Assembly (NCBI RefSeq): GCF_010993735.1
Contig: NZ_WQNI01000013.1
Coordinates: 124,001-188,000, forward strand
Reading direction: 5' to 3'
Source of the DNA: Chelativorans alearensis
GTDB lineage: Bacteria; Pseudomonadota; Alphaproteobacteria; Rhizobiales; Rhizobiaceae
DNA: 64,000 bases
Below, piece by piece: positions 36,620-45,391 of the stretch (the first letter of the stretch is position 1; each line of letters opens with the position of its first letter). Under the pieces are notes generated by a model that saw only the letters and a list, made by a program, of their open reading frames with translations, made no database searches and was not told the DNA's origin. The position numbers and the translations under genes are program-made.

Positions 36620-37018
36620 GTGAATCGCTTCAAACCGCTCGCAGGCCTTGGCGTCATCGCCTTTGCCGGCGTCATCCTGTCCGCCTGCACCGTCGTCGTC
36701 GAAGAGGGGACCGAGCGCCCGCGCCCGCCGCGCCCGCAAATCTGCACCCAGGAATACGCACCCGTCTGCGCCCGCCGCGGCGAGCGCCTGCGCACCTTCC
36801 CCAACGCCTGCTTCGCGCGGGCCGACGGCTACAGCCCGCTGCACCGGGGCGAATGCCGGGCCCAGTCGATCCGGCCGCCCCGGCCCGACCGGCCGCAATT
36901 CTGCACCAGGGAATACGCACCCGTCTGCGCCCGGCGCGGCAACCGGCTGCGCACGTTCGGCAACGCCTGCGAGGCGGAGGCCGCCGATTACCGCATCCTC
37001 GGGCCTGGCGAGTGCTGA
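36620..37018 (+). CDS. lipoprotein with two tandem Kazal-like domains
   Basis: A GTG start at 36620 lies behind AAGGAGG and gives 132 aa. The signal ends in lipobox LSAC (Cys23). Two repeats follow: residues about 41-79 with Cys42, 50, 64 and 79, and 94-132 with Cys95, 103, 117 and 132. Both share EYAPVCARRG-RLRTF-NAC, so one arose by duplication of the other. Kazal modules are serine protease inhibitors; the bacterial short form with four cysteines is less well studied. A membrane-anchored inhibitor of secreted or endogenous serine proteases is inferred. Its 3' end overlaps the convergent gene by 31 bp. Confidence 0.85.
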   Translation: MNRFKPLAGLGVIAFAGVILSACTVVVEEGTERPRPPRPQICTQEYAPVCARRGERLRTFPNACFARADGYSPLHRGECRAQSIRPPRPDRPQFCTREYAPVCARRGNRLRTFGNACEAEAADYRILGPGEC

Positions 37019-37482
37019 GGTGAGCCAGGCGGGGCACCCCGCCGGGGCCGCCTGCCTTTTCGCGGGGGGTGCGGGCTGGCCTTTCTCGGTGGGCGCTGTC
37101 CCGCCATGCGCTCAAGCTCGTGCCTGATCTCGTCTCGCAGTGGCTCGATGATCTCCGGGTCGAGCGGCACGCAGGGCGGGATCAGGGGTTTCAGCGGGAA
37201 GCTCCAGTCGTCCTCCGGGCGGCGGCCGAGGCAATCGCGGTTGCGGCGGCACTTGCCGATGCGGCAGGTGTGGTGGGAGCCGAGCGTCGCGCAGAGCGCC
37301 TGGAACAGCCGCAGATAGATGCCGAGCTTGTCGTAATGCTCGGCGCGGTCGCGCTCGAAGATCGCCCATTGCTCGTCGGTGCGCCAGGCGGAGCGCTCCA
37401 TCGGCGGCACCTTGAAAAGGGGATACCAGTTATACGCGCCTTCGACCGGGTTCCTTTCGTCGGGGTTTTCGGGTCCGTCCAT
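36988..37482 (-). CDS. conserved hypothetical, cysteine-rich, basic C-terminus
   Basis: I cannot name this gene. From ATG 37482 (GGAAG eight bases before) it encodes 164 aa. The N-terminal part contains EGAYNWYPLFKVPPMERSAW, then a cysteine cluster CATLGSHHTCRIGKCRRNRDC with several histidines and arginines that could bind metal or nucleic acid, a proline-rich segment with a further Cys, a charged helix, and a basic Pro/Arg-rich tail. No signal peptide or membrane segment is seen. Amino-acid composition is that of a real gene, and the plus-strand reading of the same DNA is less protein-like. It ends inside the Kazal lipoprotein gene by 31 bp, in convergent orientation. Confidence 0.65.
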   Translation of the reverse strand: MDGPENPDERNPVEGAYNWYPLFKVPPMERSAWRTDEQWAIFERDRAEHYDKLGIYLRLFQALCATLGSHHTCRIGKCRRNRDCLGRRPEDDWSFPLKPLIPPCVPLDPEIIEPLRDEIRHELERMAGQRPPRKASPHPPRKGRRPRRGAPPGSPQHSPGPRMR

Positions 37483-38141
37483 CGCGGCTTCCTTTCCTTC
37501 GTGTTTCGGGTCCTTCGTGTTTCGGGAGATTGCGGGCACGCGCTTTTCCTTCCCGCCGGTGGGCCGGCGGGTGGGTGGGCAGTTTGGGGAGACGGGCGGC
37601 CTTCGTGTCGCCAGTCAAATTATTTTCGCGACCCTCGGGCCGCCCGTCCGGCGTTCTTAAGTCTCCGCCCGTTCCGCTTCCACGAAGCCGGATCCGGAAG
37701 GCTTTGAGCCTTCCACGACAGGGCGCTCCGCGCCCCCGTCTCCCCGGCTCCCTTTTAAAGTGCACCGTCCGGCACGCGCCGCCCGTAGTGGCGGCAGGGG
37801 AACCCTTGGGCGGAGCCTCCCCGGGCCGGCCGCCACGTTAGCGGCCCGCCGGAGGCGCCGGCCCCTCCCCGCGAGACCGCCGTCGCGATCCACGTTCCCG
37901 CGGGAGGGACGGGGAGCATGATAGGGGAAGGCGGGGGAGCGGGGATAAAATGGGGGTGAAAAAATTTGGAAATGTAGGGGGATCAATGGGTTGGGGGGAA
38001 GGAGGGGTGGATTTTATCCACGCCTAGAGGAGTATAGGTTTCGCCTGCTAGCGGGCTTCGCCTGCGCTCAGGCATCGTCCTCGGGCTACGCTCGGAGATG
38101 ATCAAGGGACAGGCAAGACTCCTTCCGCAGTCCGACCGGAA
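37483..38141. other. 659 bp without a credible gene; hairpin-rich
   Basis: No credible coding region was found here; a 109-codon minus-strand frame is low-complexity Arg/Pro/Ala. The left half is very GC-rich and holds the hairpin cluster annotated at 37696-37856. The stretch 37910-38030 is purine-rich on the plus strand (G and A runs), and 38040-38105 contains the twice-used word TTCGCCTG and short inverted pieces of the kind found in intergenic repeats. Confidence 0.5.
37696..37856. other. cluster of strong hairpins, possible structured RNA
   Basis: Perfect stems follow one another: GGAAGGCT/AGCCTTCC with loop TTG (37696-37714), GGGCGC/GCGCCC with loop TCC (37721-37735), GCCGCC/GGCGGC (37778-37795), and GCCTCC/GGAGGC (37815-37856) enclosing GGCCGC/GCGGCC. 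GTGC/GCAC also pairs at 37760-37775. None has a T run, so they do not look like simple terminators. It could be a non-coding RNA on either strand or a remnant of repeated elements; the sequence matches no RNA family I recognise. Confidence 0.4.
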
Positions 38142-38810
38142 CTAGAAGGAAGGTTTATGTTGAATACGGCGCGGGAACATACGTCGGCGTTCTTTGAGCG
38201 CTTCACGACGGGCTTTATTCACGTCGCGACGTCGCGTTGAGTTCTTTACAGATGGCGGAGCCTTCACTGATTTTGGCTTAGCTAACCTGTTACGCTTAGT
38301 CTTGTGCACTTCTTGTTCTTGCGATGAACGAACCGAGCGTGCGACCTCCTCAACCGCATATGCCTGCCTTTCAAGAATTTCGAGAGCCTTAGTTTGAAAC
38401 TCACTAGACGACCGGTTGCCTTCGTAAGAGAGATAAAGAGCAACTAGCGCAATGAAAATTGAAATTACTGATGCGAGAGGAACATTCTTGAGAATTTTCC
38501 CCAATTGCGGGTCTATAGTTTCGGCCTGCTGGATAACTTCTTCGGGTGTTATTTCCTGAGCCTGAGCTTTCCGAGCGATCTCTTGGAGCTGATCAAGTAT
38601 CATCCGTGTTAACGGAGGTCCGGAAACAAGCTCAAGACCTCGACCGCGCTCGCTAAACGTACCGTCGACAAGGAAAGCCATTTGCCCACAGTTGGGACAA
38701 GTCATACGACTGCCTGTCACTGTGACATTGAGGCTGTTCTCGATATGAATTCCGCCGCTGCCATCGAAGATAAAGCCGCAATATGGACAATAGCCAGGTA
38801 TGCTCGCCAC
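38142..38810 (-). CDS. hypothetical zinc-ribbon protein with one membrane segment
   Basis: The 222-aa frame starts at GTG 38810 with only a weak ribosome site. Cys8, Cys11, Cys38 and Cys41 (YCPYCGF, MTCPNCGQ) form a zinc ribbon at the N-terminus; a helical region follows (70-105), then a membrane segment (about 111-129, PLASVISIFIALVALYLSYE) and a strongly basic C-terminal tail rich in Lys and Arg. Base composition is clearly more AT-rich than the neighbours, a sign of later acquisition. No partner gene is evident. I do not recognise the family; similar zinc-ribbon plus membrane layouts occur in scattered accessory genes. Confidence 0.7.
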   Translation of the reverse strand: MASIPGYCPYCGFIFDGSGGIHIENSLNVTVTGSRMTCPNCGQMAFLVDGTFSERGRGLELVSGPPLTRMILDQLQEIARKAQAQEITPEEVIQQAETIDPQLGKILKNVPLASVISIFIALVALYLSYEGNRSSSEFQTKALEILERQAYAVEEVARSVRSSQEQEVHKTKRNRLAKPKSVKAPPSVKNSTRRRDVNKARREALKERRRMFPRRIQHKPSF

Positions 38811-38870
38811 CGATTACCCGCCCCATGCTGCTGAGAGCCAGCGTTCATTCCCGTAAACCCGAGTAGCAGC

Positions 38871-38963
38871 ATAGTGGAAAAATGTTGTTACCCAAAGAGG
38901 CGCGATCGAGGCTGATGAGGAACAGGCAGGTTTCTTCGACATGCGCAATATGAGGGTGGGTGC
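38871..38963. repeat. 93-bp direct repeat, distal copy
   Basis: This segment, beginning ATAGTGGAAAAATG, is identical to 39210-39302. It is the DNA that lies immediately past the lepA 3' end, duplicated together with the end of lepA. The distal copy is separated from the duplicated lepA end by the inserted REP pair. Confidence 0.95.
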
Positions 38964-38969
38964 CGAGCG

Positions 38970-39125
38970 CCCTCGTGGTTCGACAGGCTCACCATGAGGG
39001 CTACTGGGATGCCCGGGCTTTTCTAACGCTTGAGTAGTTCGCCAAAGAGTTTGCACCCTGCTCTGCTGTGGCGGCGAGCGCTATGCTTCAGTAGCCCTCA
39101 TGGTGAGCCTGTCGAACCACGAGGG
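38970..39125. repeat. pair of inverted REP sequences (REPIN-like)
   Basis: Two 37-base arms, 38970-39006 and 39089-39125, are perfect reverse complements, separated by 82 bp. Each contains the core TGGTTCGACAGGCTCACCAT. Related copies occur at 55656-55754. Palindromic elements with this core are widespread in alphaproteobacterial genomes. The pair sits in one copy of the lepA tail duplication only, so it was inserted after, or with, that duplication. Confidence 0.9.
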
Positions 39126-39208
39126 TGCTTGGCGTCTGCCTCAATCCCCCATCTTCAGCGCCTGGATGAACGCCTCCTGGGGGATGTCGACCTTGCCGAA
39201 CTGGCGCA
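39124..39208 (-). pseudogene. duplicated 3' end of lepA
   Basis: These 85 bp are identical to 39298-39382, covering the last 22 codons of lepA, its stop and 17 bp beyond. The copy is cut off at CTGGCGCA and joined to the 93-bp repeat, so it has no start and makes no protein. Together with 39210-39302 it forms one extra unit of a tandem duplication with a 174-bp period. Confidence 0.92.
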
Positions 39209-39209
39209 A

Positions 39210-39302
39210 ATAGTGGAAAAATGTTGTTACCCAAAGAGGCGCGATCGAGGCTGATGAGGAACAGGCAGGTTTCTTCGACATGCGCAATATGAGGGTGGGT
39301 GC
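39210..39302. repeat. 93-bp direct repeat, proximal copy
   Basis: This copy is identical to 38871-38963. It lies directly past the intact lepA stop and is part of the 174-bp tandem duplication unit. Confidence 0.95.
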
Positions 39303-39314
39303 TTGGCGTCTGCC

Positions 39315-41123
39315 TCAATCCCCCATCTTCAGCGCCTGGATGAACGCCTCCTGGGGGATGTCGACCTTGCCGAACTGGCGCATCTTCTTCTTGCCCTCTT
39401 TCTGCTTGTCGAGGAGCTTGCGCTTGCGGGTGACGTCGCCGCCGTAGCATTTGGCGGTCACGTCTTTTCTGAGGGCAGAGATGGTTTCGCGGGCGATGAC
39501 CTTGCCGCCTATCGCCGCCTGGATGGGGATCTTGAACAGGTGGTGCGGGATCAGCTCCTTCAGCTTCTCGCACATGGCGCGGCCGCGGCGATCGGCCTGG
39601 GAGCGGTGGACCAGCATGGACAGGGCGTCGACGGGCTCCTCGTTGACGAGGATCGACATCTTGACGAGGTCGCCCTCGCGGTAGTCGGTGAGTGTGTAAT
39701 CGAAGGAGGCGTAGCCGCGGCTGATAGACTTCAGGCGGTCGTAGAAATCGAACACGACTTCGTTGAGCGGCAGGTCGTAGACCAGCATGGCGCGGCTGCC
39801 GGCGTAGGACAGGTCGGCCTGGATGCCGCGGCGGTCCTGGCAGAGCTTCAGGATGGAGCCCAGATACTCGTCGGGGGTCATGATCGTGGCGCGGATCCAC
39901 GGCTCCTCGATCGAGGCGATCTTCATGACGTCCGGCATGTCGGCCGGGTTGTGCAGCTCGATCTGCGAGCCGTCGGTGAGGTTTATCCGGTAGACGACGC
40001 TGGGCGCGGTGGCGATCAGGTCGAGATCGAACTCGCGGGTGAGCCGCTCCTGGATGATCTCGAGGTGGAGGAGGCCGAGGAAGCCGCAGCGGAAGCCGAA
40101 GCCGAGGGCGGCGGAGGTTTCCATCTCGTAGGAGAAGCTGGCGTCGTTGAGGCGCAGCTTGCCGACGGCGGCGCGCAGGTCTTCGAAATCGGCGGCGTCT
40201 ACCGGGAAGAGGCCGCAGAAGACGACGGGCTGGGCGGGCTTGAAGCCCGGCAGGGCCTTTTGCGTGGGGCGGCGGTCGTCGGTGATGGTGTCGCCGACGC
40301 GGGTGTCGGCCACCTCCTTGATAGAGGCGGTGATGAAGCCGATCTCGCCGGGGCCCAGCGCATCGACCATGACCATCTTGGGGGTGATGACGCCGACACG
40401 GTCGATCGGGTATTTGGCGCCGGTGCCCATCATGCGCACGGTCTGGCCCTTTTTCAGGACGCCGTCGATAATGCGGACGAGGACGATGACGCCGAGATAG
40501 GCATCGTACCATGAATCGACCAGGAGCGCCTTGAGCGGGGCTTCGGCATCGCCTTCGCGCGGCGGGGGCAGGCGGGTGACGATGGCCTCCAGCACCTCGT
40601 CGACGCCGAGGCCGGTCTTGGCGGAGATCATCACGGCGTTCGAGGCGTCGAGGCCGATGACGTCCTCGATCTGCTGGCGGATGCGCTCGGGCTCGGCGGC
40701 GGGAAGGTCCACCTTGTTCAAAACGGGGACGATCTCGTGGTCGTTGTCGAGCGCCTGGTAGACATTGGCAAGGGTCTGGGCTTCCACGCCTTGAGAGGCG
40801 TCGACGACGAGGAGGGAGCCTTCGCAGGCGGCCAGCGAGCGCGAGACCTCGTAGGCGAAGTCGACATGGCCTGGGGTGTCGATGAGGTTCAGGACGTAGT
40901 GCTGGCCATCCCTGGCGTCGTATTCGAGGCGGACGGTGTTGGCCTTGATGGTGATGCCGCGCTCGCGCTCGATGTCCATGGCGTCGAGCACCTGCTCCTT
41001 CATCTCACGCTCTTCGAGCGAGCCCGTCATCTGGATGAGCCGGTCGGCGAGCGTCGACTTGCCATGGTCGATGTGGGCGACGATGGAGAAGTTGCGAATA
41101 CGGGAAAGGGGCGTGTCTGTCAT
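39315..41123 (-). CDS. lepA: elongation factor 4 (LepA)
   Basis: ATG 41123 gives 602 aa, the normal length, starting [29 protein letters not shown] with the G1 motif near the N-terminus; the upstream open frame encodes no family sequence. DTPGHVDF (G3) and NKVDLP (G4) are intact, and the C-terminal domain ends [20 protein letters not shown]. LepA is a ribosome-associated GTPase that affects initiation and elongation under stress. The final 22 codons are repeated downstream as a dead fragment, but the gene itself is complete. Confidence 0.97.
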   Translation of the reverse strand: MTDTPLSRIRNFSIVAHIDHGKSTLADRLIQMTGSLEEREMKEQVLDAMDIERERGITIKANTVRLEYDARDGQHYVLNLIDTPGHVDFAYEVSRSLAACEGSLLVVDASQGVEAQTLANVYQALDNDHEIVPVLNKVDLPAAEPERIRQQIEDVIGLDASNAVMISAKTGLGVDEVLEAIVTRLPPPREGDAEAPLKALLVDSWYDAYLGVIVLVRIIDGVLKKGQTVRMMGTGAKYPIDRVGVITPKMVMVDALGPGEIGFITASIKEVADTRVGDTITDDRRPTQKALPGFKPAQPVVFCGLFPVDAADFEDLRAAVGKLRLNDASFSYEMETSAALGFGFRCGFLGLLHLEIIQERLTREFDLDLIATAPSVVYRINLTDGSQIELHNPADMPDVMKIASIEEPWIRATIMTPDEYLGSILKLCQDRRGIQADLSYAGSRAMLVYDLPLNEVVFDFYDRLKSISRGYASFDYTLTDYREGDLVKMSILVNEEPVDALSMLVHRSQADRRGRAMCEKLKELIPHHLFKIPIQAAIGGKVIARETISALRKDVTAKCYGGDVTRKRKLLDKQKEGKKKMRQFGKVDIPQEAFIQALKMGD

Positions 41124-41343
41124 GGCCGCGCGTATAGAGATATGCGGCGGCGAAGGGAAGCCTATGATTTTCACCCGCGGGGCGGCGGGGGCGGCGGCCC
41201 GGCCGCCGCCATGCCGCGCGAAGGGCGCAACCCTTCTCAACCCAGCATAGGCGCTTAACCGAAACTTCACGTTATGCGCACATTTTCCCGCTCGGCGGCT
41301 TGCGCCATGGGGATGGCGCCGGGTCGCGCATTGGGGGATATCG

Positions 41344-43779
41344 ATGCTCGATCTTTTCGGCCTTGGGGCCGACAGCGGCGCGCAGCTGATTTCGGCCGAA
41401 AGCCTCGTCTATATGGCGATGGCGGCGGGTGCGCTGGCGGTATTGTGCCTGCTGGCGGCGGAGATCCGGCGCTTGAGGCGGCATCAGCCGGCGGCGGCCG
41501 AGGACGGCGATCCCTCGCAAACGATCGACAAGGCGGTGCGCGGCCTGCGCCTGCGCTATTTCATCGTGATGGGAGTGCTGACCGTGCCGGCGGTGGCGTT
41601 CATCGTGGCGTCGCACTACGTCAATGCACGGTTTTCCAACGCCACCTCGATGGCGGTGCTGGTGGCCGAGGCATCCGAGACGGCGGAACGAGCCTCGCGC
41701 ACGGCCATTGCCATGGCCGCAGAGCGCGGTAACGACGTCGCCTGGGCCGAGAAGGCCCTGGAGGTGAGCGCCGACCGGCTCGACCGTGCGATCGGCCGGA
41801 TGACGGTGCTGTGGGAGCGGCTCGACGGCAGTCTCAAGGCCGACCTCATGGCACCGACGCCCTATGGGAAGATGGAGCCCGTGGCACTGCTGCGGCAGTT
41901 CCATGACGAGCTTAACGCGGCGGCGGCGGGCGGGGCGGAGGAGCGCGCGTCCGCGGGCAAACTGCTCGACGGGACGATCGGCTACCTGGTGCAGCCGGCG
42001 CTGGGAGAGATGTCCGAGGCGCTGCGCGAATTCAACCGCCGGCTGGCCGGCCAGGTGAAGGTGACCATCAACGCGATTGCCGTGGCGCTGGCGGCATTTG
42101 CGGCGGCGATCCTCGTTTTCATCTTCCTGCCGATGGACCGCTCCATCCGCCATGCGCTGGCGCGGCTGAAGACGGCAATCGAGGGCGCGAAGGCGGCGGA
42201 CAAGGCGAAATCGGAGTTCCTGGCCAATATGAGCCATGAGATCAGGACGCCGATGAACGGCGTGCTCGGCATGGCGGAACTGATGGCGGCGACCGAACTC
42301 GACGCGCGGCAGCGCACCTATAACGACGTGATCATGAAGTCCGGAGACCAGCTCCTGACCATCATCAACGACATCCTGGACTATTCCAAGATCGAGGCGG
42401 GCCACGCCAAGATCGACGCTGCCCCTTTCGATCTGGCCGAGGCGGTGGAGGACGTGGCCACGCTGGTGGCGGCGCGTGCCTCGGAGAAGAACCTGGAGCT
42501 GATCGTGCGCATCGACCCCGAACTATCGCGCTGGGTGGTGGGGGATGTCGGGCGCATCCGGCAGGTGCTGACCAACCTTGCCGGCAACGCGGTGAAGTTC
42601 ACCGAGCGGGGGCATGTGCTTGTCGAAGTGTCGCGCGAGGGGCCGGAGGCGCTCTTTTCGGTGAGCGATACTGGGATCGGCATTCCCGAGGACAAGGTCG
42701 CCAGCGTGTTCGAGAAGTTCAGCCAGGCCGACACCTCCTCGACCCGGCGCCATGAGGGGACGGGACTGGGCCTTGCCATCGCCGCAAGGCTGGTGGAGCT
42801 GATGGGCGGGGCGATCGGCGTGGAAAGCCGGCCCGGGGACGGGTCCAGATTTCATTTCCGCGTCCCGCTTCCCGCGTGCGAGGGGCCGCGCGAAGAGGCG
42901 GAACCGGAGACGGCGGCCGAGGGCGGGCGCATCCTCATCGTCGACGACAACGCGATCAACCGGCGCATCCTGACCGAGCAGACGCGCAACTGGGGCTTCG
43001 ATTCCTGCGCGGTGGAGAGCGGCGAGATGGCGCTTGCCTTCCTGACCGAGGCGGAGCGGCTGGGAGCGGCGGTCGACCTCGTCATCCTCGATTACCAGAT
43101 GCCGGGGATGAATGGCGCGGAGATGCTGCGGCGGCTGCGGGAGACGGGCGCGCGCACCGGCGTCATCCTCCTGACCTCAGTGGACGACATGCTGGCGCTG
43201 CGCGAACTGAAGGCCGCCGGGGCGCAGGCGATCCTGACGAAGCCGGCGCGTTCGGCACTGTTGCGCGAGACCATATCCGAAGTGAGTGCCAAGGCGCGGC
43301 GCACGGTGCGGGCGGAACAGCCGGCGCCGGAGGTAAAGGGCGCCGTGCCGGCGGCGCGGACCGAAGCCGTGCCGGATGGGGAGATCGACATCCTGGTGGC
43401 CGAGGACAACGAGGTGAACCAGCTCGTCCTGCGACAGATCCTCGACGGCACCGGGCGGCGCTATATGGTTGCGGAGAACGGGCGCGAGGCGCTGGCGCTG
43501 TGGCGCAGCCGCCATCCGGCGCTGATCATCATGGACGTTTCCATGCCGGAGATGAACGGGCTCGAAGCGACGGAAGCGATCCGCCGGGCGGAGGCGGAAG
43601 AGGGGCTTCGGCGCACGCCCATCGTCGGCCTGACGGCACATGCGCTGGAAGGCGACCGGGAGCGCTGCCTGAAGGCCGGTATGGACGACTATATGACGAA
43701 GCCGGTCTCGCCGGCGCGGCTGGAGGCCAAGGTGGACGAATGGCTGCCGGCGGCGGAGGTGGCTTTGGGAGCGGGATAA
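41344..43779 (+). CDS. hybrid sensor histidine kinase with two receiver domains
   Basis: This 811-aa protein has two membrane helices (about 72-90 and 243-263) enclosing a periplasmic helical sensor of about 150 residues, then HisKA with His298 in [24 protein letters not shown] and an ATPase domain with N box [18 protein letters not shown] and GTGLGLAI. A first receiver has Asp583 ([14 protein letters not shown]) and a second Asp731 ([13 protein letters not shown]); no Hpt or output domain follows, so an external phosphotransfer protein is needed. The N-terminus holds an additional hydrophobic stretch (about 22-40). No response regulator gene is adjacent and the signal is unknown. Confidence 0.94.
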   Translation: MLDLFGLGADSGAQLISAESLVYMAMAAGALAVLCLLAAEIRRLRRHQPAAAEDGDPSQTIDKAVRGLRLRYFIVMGVLTVPAVAFIVASHYVNARFSNATSMAVLVAEASETAERASRTAIAMAAERGNDVAWAEKALEVSADRLDRAIGRMTVLWERLDGSLKADLMAPTPYGKMEPVALLRQFHDELNAAAAGGAEERASAGKLLDGTIGYLVQPALGEMSEALREFNRRLAGQVKVTINAIAVALAAFAAAILVFIFLPMDRSIRHALARLKTAIEGAKAADKAKSEFLANMSHEIRTPMNGVLGMAELMAATELDARQRTYNDVIMKSGDQLLTIINDILDYSKIEAGHAKIDAAPFDLAEAVEDVATLVAARASEKNLELIVRIDPELSRWVVGDVGRIRQVLTNLAGNAVKFTERGHVLVEVSREGPEALFSVSDTGIGIPEDKVASVFEKFSQADTSSTRRHEGTGLGLAIAARLVELMGGAIGVESRPGDGSRFHFRVPLPACEGPREEAEPETAAEGGRILIVDDNAINRRILTEQTRNWGFDSCAVESGEMALAFLTEAERLGAAVDLVILDYQMPGMNGAEMLRRLRETGARTGVILLTSVDDMLALRELKAAGAQAILTKPARSALLRETISEVSAKARRTVRAEQPAPEVKGAVPAARTEAVPDGEIDILVAEDNEVNQLVLRQILDGTGRRYMVAENGREALALWRSRHPALIIMDVSMPEMNGLEATEAIRRAEAEEGLRRTPIVGLTAHALEGDRERCLKAGMDDYMTKPVSPARLEAKVDEWLPAAEVALGAG

Positions 43780-43798
43780 GCGCGCCCCTCACCTGACG

Positions 43799-43830
43799 AG
43801 GCAGGGGCCGCCCGGAGGCCGCCCCTGCCT
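43799..43830. terminator. hairpin between convergent genes
   Basis: AGGCAGGGGC and GCCCCTGCCT pair perfectly around a 12-base loop, between the stop codons of the hybrid kinase and the symporter gene. There is no T run on either side, so a terminator role is likely by position but not by full motif. Confidence 0.5.
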
Positions 43831-43847
43831 GTGCTATCACATCGATA

Positions 43848-45272
43848 TCATTTGCCGTGCTGCCAGGCTGTGGGGTCGATATCCAGATCCGCGAACCTTT
43901 CGGGAGCCAGCACCGGCCGCTCGACACCGGCTTTCAACTGCTCGCGGAAATCGCGCAGGATGCGCATGGCGACGGGGAAGAGCATCATGATCGCGACAAG
44001 GTTCACCAGCGCCAGAATGCCCATCAACGGATCGGAGAAGAAGAAGACGGCCGTTGCGCCCGGCGCCGTGGCGCCGAGGAAGACGATACCCATGACCGCG
44101 ATGCGCAGCACGTGCAGCGACAAAGGGTTCGCGGTCATCACGGCCATGGCGTTCTCGCCCAGATAGTAGTTGTACATGATCGAGCTGAAGGCGAAGAGCA
44201 GGAGCGCGAGGGTGAGGAAGTACTGCGACCAATCCCCCATATGCGAGACGAGCGACTGCTGTGTGAGCACCACTCCGTCGATATCGGTAACGCCCGGTAC
44301 ATAGACATCGCTGAGGAGGATGATGAACGCGGTGCACGAGCAGATGAGGATCGTGTCGATAAAGACCGAGAAGGACTGGGTGATGCCCTGGCTGATCGGG
44401 TGGCGCACATGCGCGGTCGCCGCCACGTTGGGTGCCGAGCCCAGCCCCGCCTCGTTGGAGAAGAGGCCACGCCGCAGGCCCTGGGCGATCGCCGCTCCCA
44501 TGCCGCCGCCGACGACCTCTTCGAACCCGAAGGCGTTGGTGACGATCGTCCACAAGACGCCGGGGATCGAGGTGATGTTGAGCACGATGACGACCAATGC
44601 CATGGCAATATAGCCAAGCGCCATGATCGGAACGATCACATCGGCCGCTTTGGCGATGCGCCGGATACCGCCATAGACGATAAAGCCGGTAATCGCGGTA
44701 AGCAGGATCGCGGTCCAGATCCGGTCGATCCCGAGGCTATCCTGGGCCGCACCGGCGAAGGTGTTGCCCTGAAACGCGTTGAAGCCCAGCGCGAAAGCGG
44801 CGATCAGGCAGATCGCATAGATCACGGCGAGCCAGCGGTACTCCTTGCCCAGCCCGAACAGTATGTAGCTTGCGGGGCCGCCGCGATAGGTCCCGTCCCC
44901 CACCGAGCGCTTGAAAAGCTGCGCCAGCGAGGATTCGACAAGGCTGGTGGCCATGCCCACGAGGGCGATCGCCCACATCCAGAAGACGGCCCCGGGCCCG
45001 CCCAGCGTTATGGCTACCGCCACGCCGGCAATATTGCCCCCGCCGACACGGCCGCCGACCGACACAAGAAGTGCAGCGCGGGCGCTGATCGCGTTGGGAT
45101 CGGCACTCTGGTTCTTCGACGACAGAACCCGGAACATCCGTCCGAAATACTCGAACTGGACGAAGCGGGTCATCAACGTGATGAACACGCCGAATACCAC
45201 TAGAATGGGGACGAGCGCCCAGCCCCACGTCAAATCTTCAATCAGGCCGAAGAAGCCTCTGATAATATCCAT
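43848..45272 (-). CDS. AGCS family sodium:alanine/glycine symporter
   Basis: The 474-aa protein starts at ATG 45272 behind AGGAGGG. It is strongly hydrophobic with about ten to eleven membrane helices. Family segments include GGRVGGGNIAGVAVAITLGGPGAVFWMWAIALVGMATSLVES and GLRRGLFSNEAGLGSAPN. AGCS carriers import alanine or glycine with sodium. An AT-rich stretch 20-50 bp upstream (with TAATATACT) may be its promoter. The substrate among small amino acids cannot be fixed. Confidence 0.95.
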   Translation of the reverse strand: MDIIRGFFGLIEDLTWGWALVPILVVFGVFITLMTRFVQFEYFGRMFRVLSSKNQSADPNAISARAALLVSVGGRVGGGNIAGVAVAITLGGPGAVFWMWAIALVGMATSLVESSLAQLFKRSVGDGTYRGGPASYILFGLGKEYRWLAVIYAICLIAAFALGFNAFQGNTFAGAAQDSLGIDRIWTAILLTAITGFIVYGGIRRIAKAADVIVPIMALGYIAMALVVIVLNITSIPGVLWTIVTNAFGFEEVVGGGMGAAIAQGLRRGLFSNEAGLGSAPNVAATAHVRHPISQGITQSFSVFIDTILICSCTAFIILLSDVYVPGVTDIDGVVLTQQSLVSHMGDWSQYFLTLALLLFAFSSIMYNYYLGENAMAVMTANPLSLHVLRIAVMGIVFLGATAPGATAVFFFSDPLMGILALVNLVAIMMLFPVAMRILRDFREQLKAGVERPVLAPERFADLDIDPTAWQHGK

Positions 45273-45391
45273 TATTCCCTCCTGTAATGCGTCAATAAAT
45301 TCAGTATATTACTATTTCCCGCGGCGCATCTGCGTTGAACCGGCACCGAAGAAGGCATGGAAGGTGAGCGCCAGCGCCGCATGGTTCTCCA

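Noticed and set aside
37657-37986. 109-codon minus-strand frame in the hairpin region
   Set aside because: Low-complexity Arg/Pro/Ala/Gly product, no ribosome site, and it spans the strong hairpins; treated as non-coding.
38871-39382. CRISPR-like spacing of repeats near lepA
   Set aside because: There are only two copies each of two different long repeats, explained by one tandem duplication and a REP insertion; no short repeat-spacer array.
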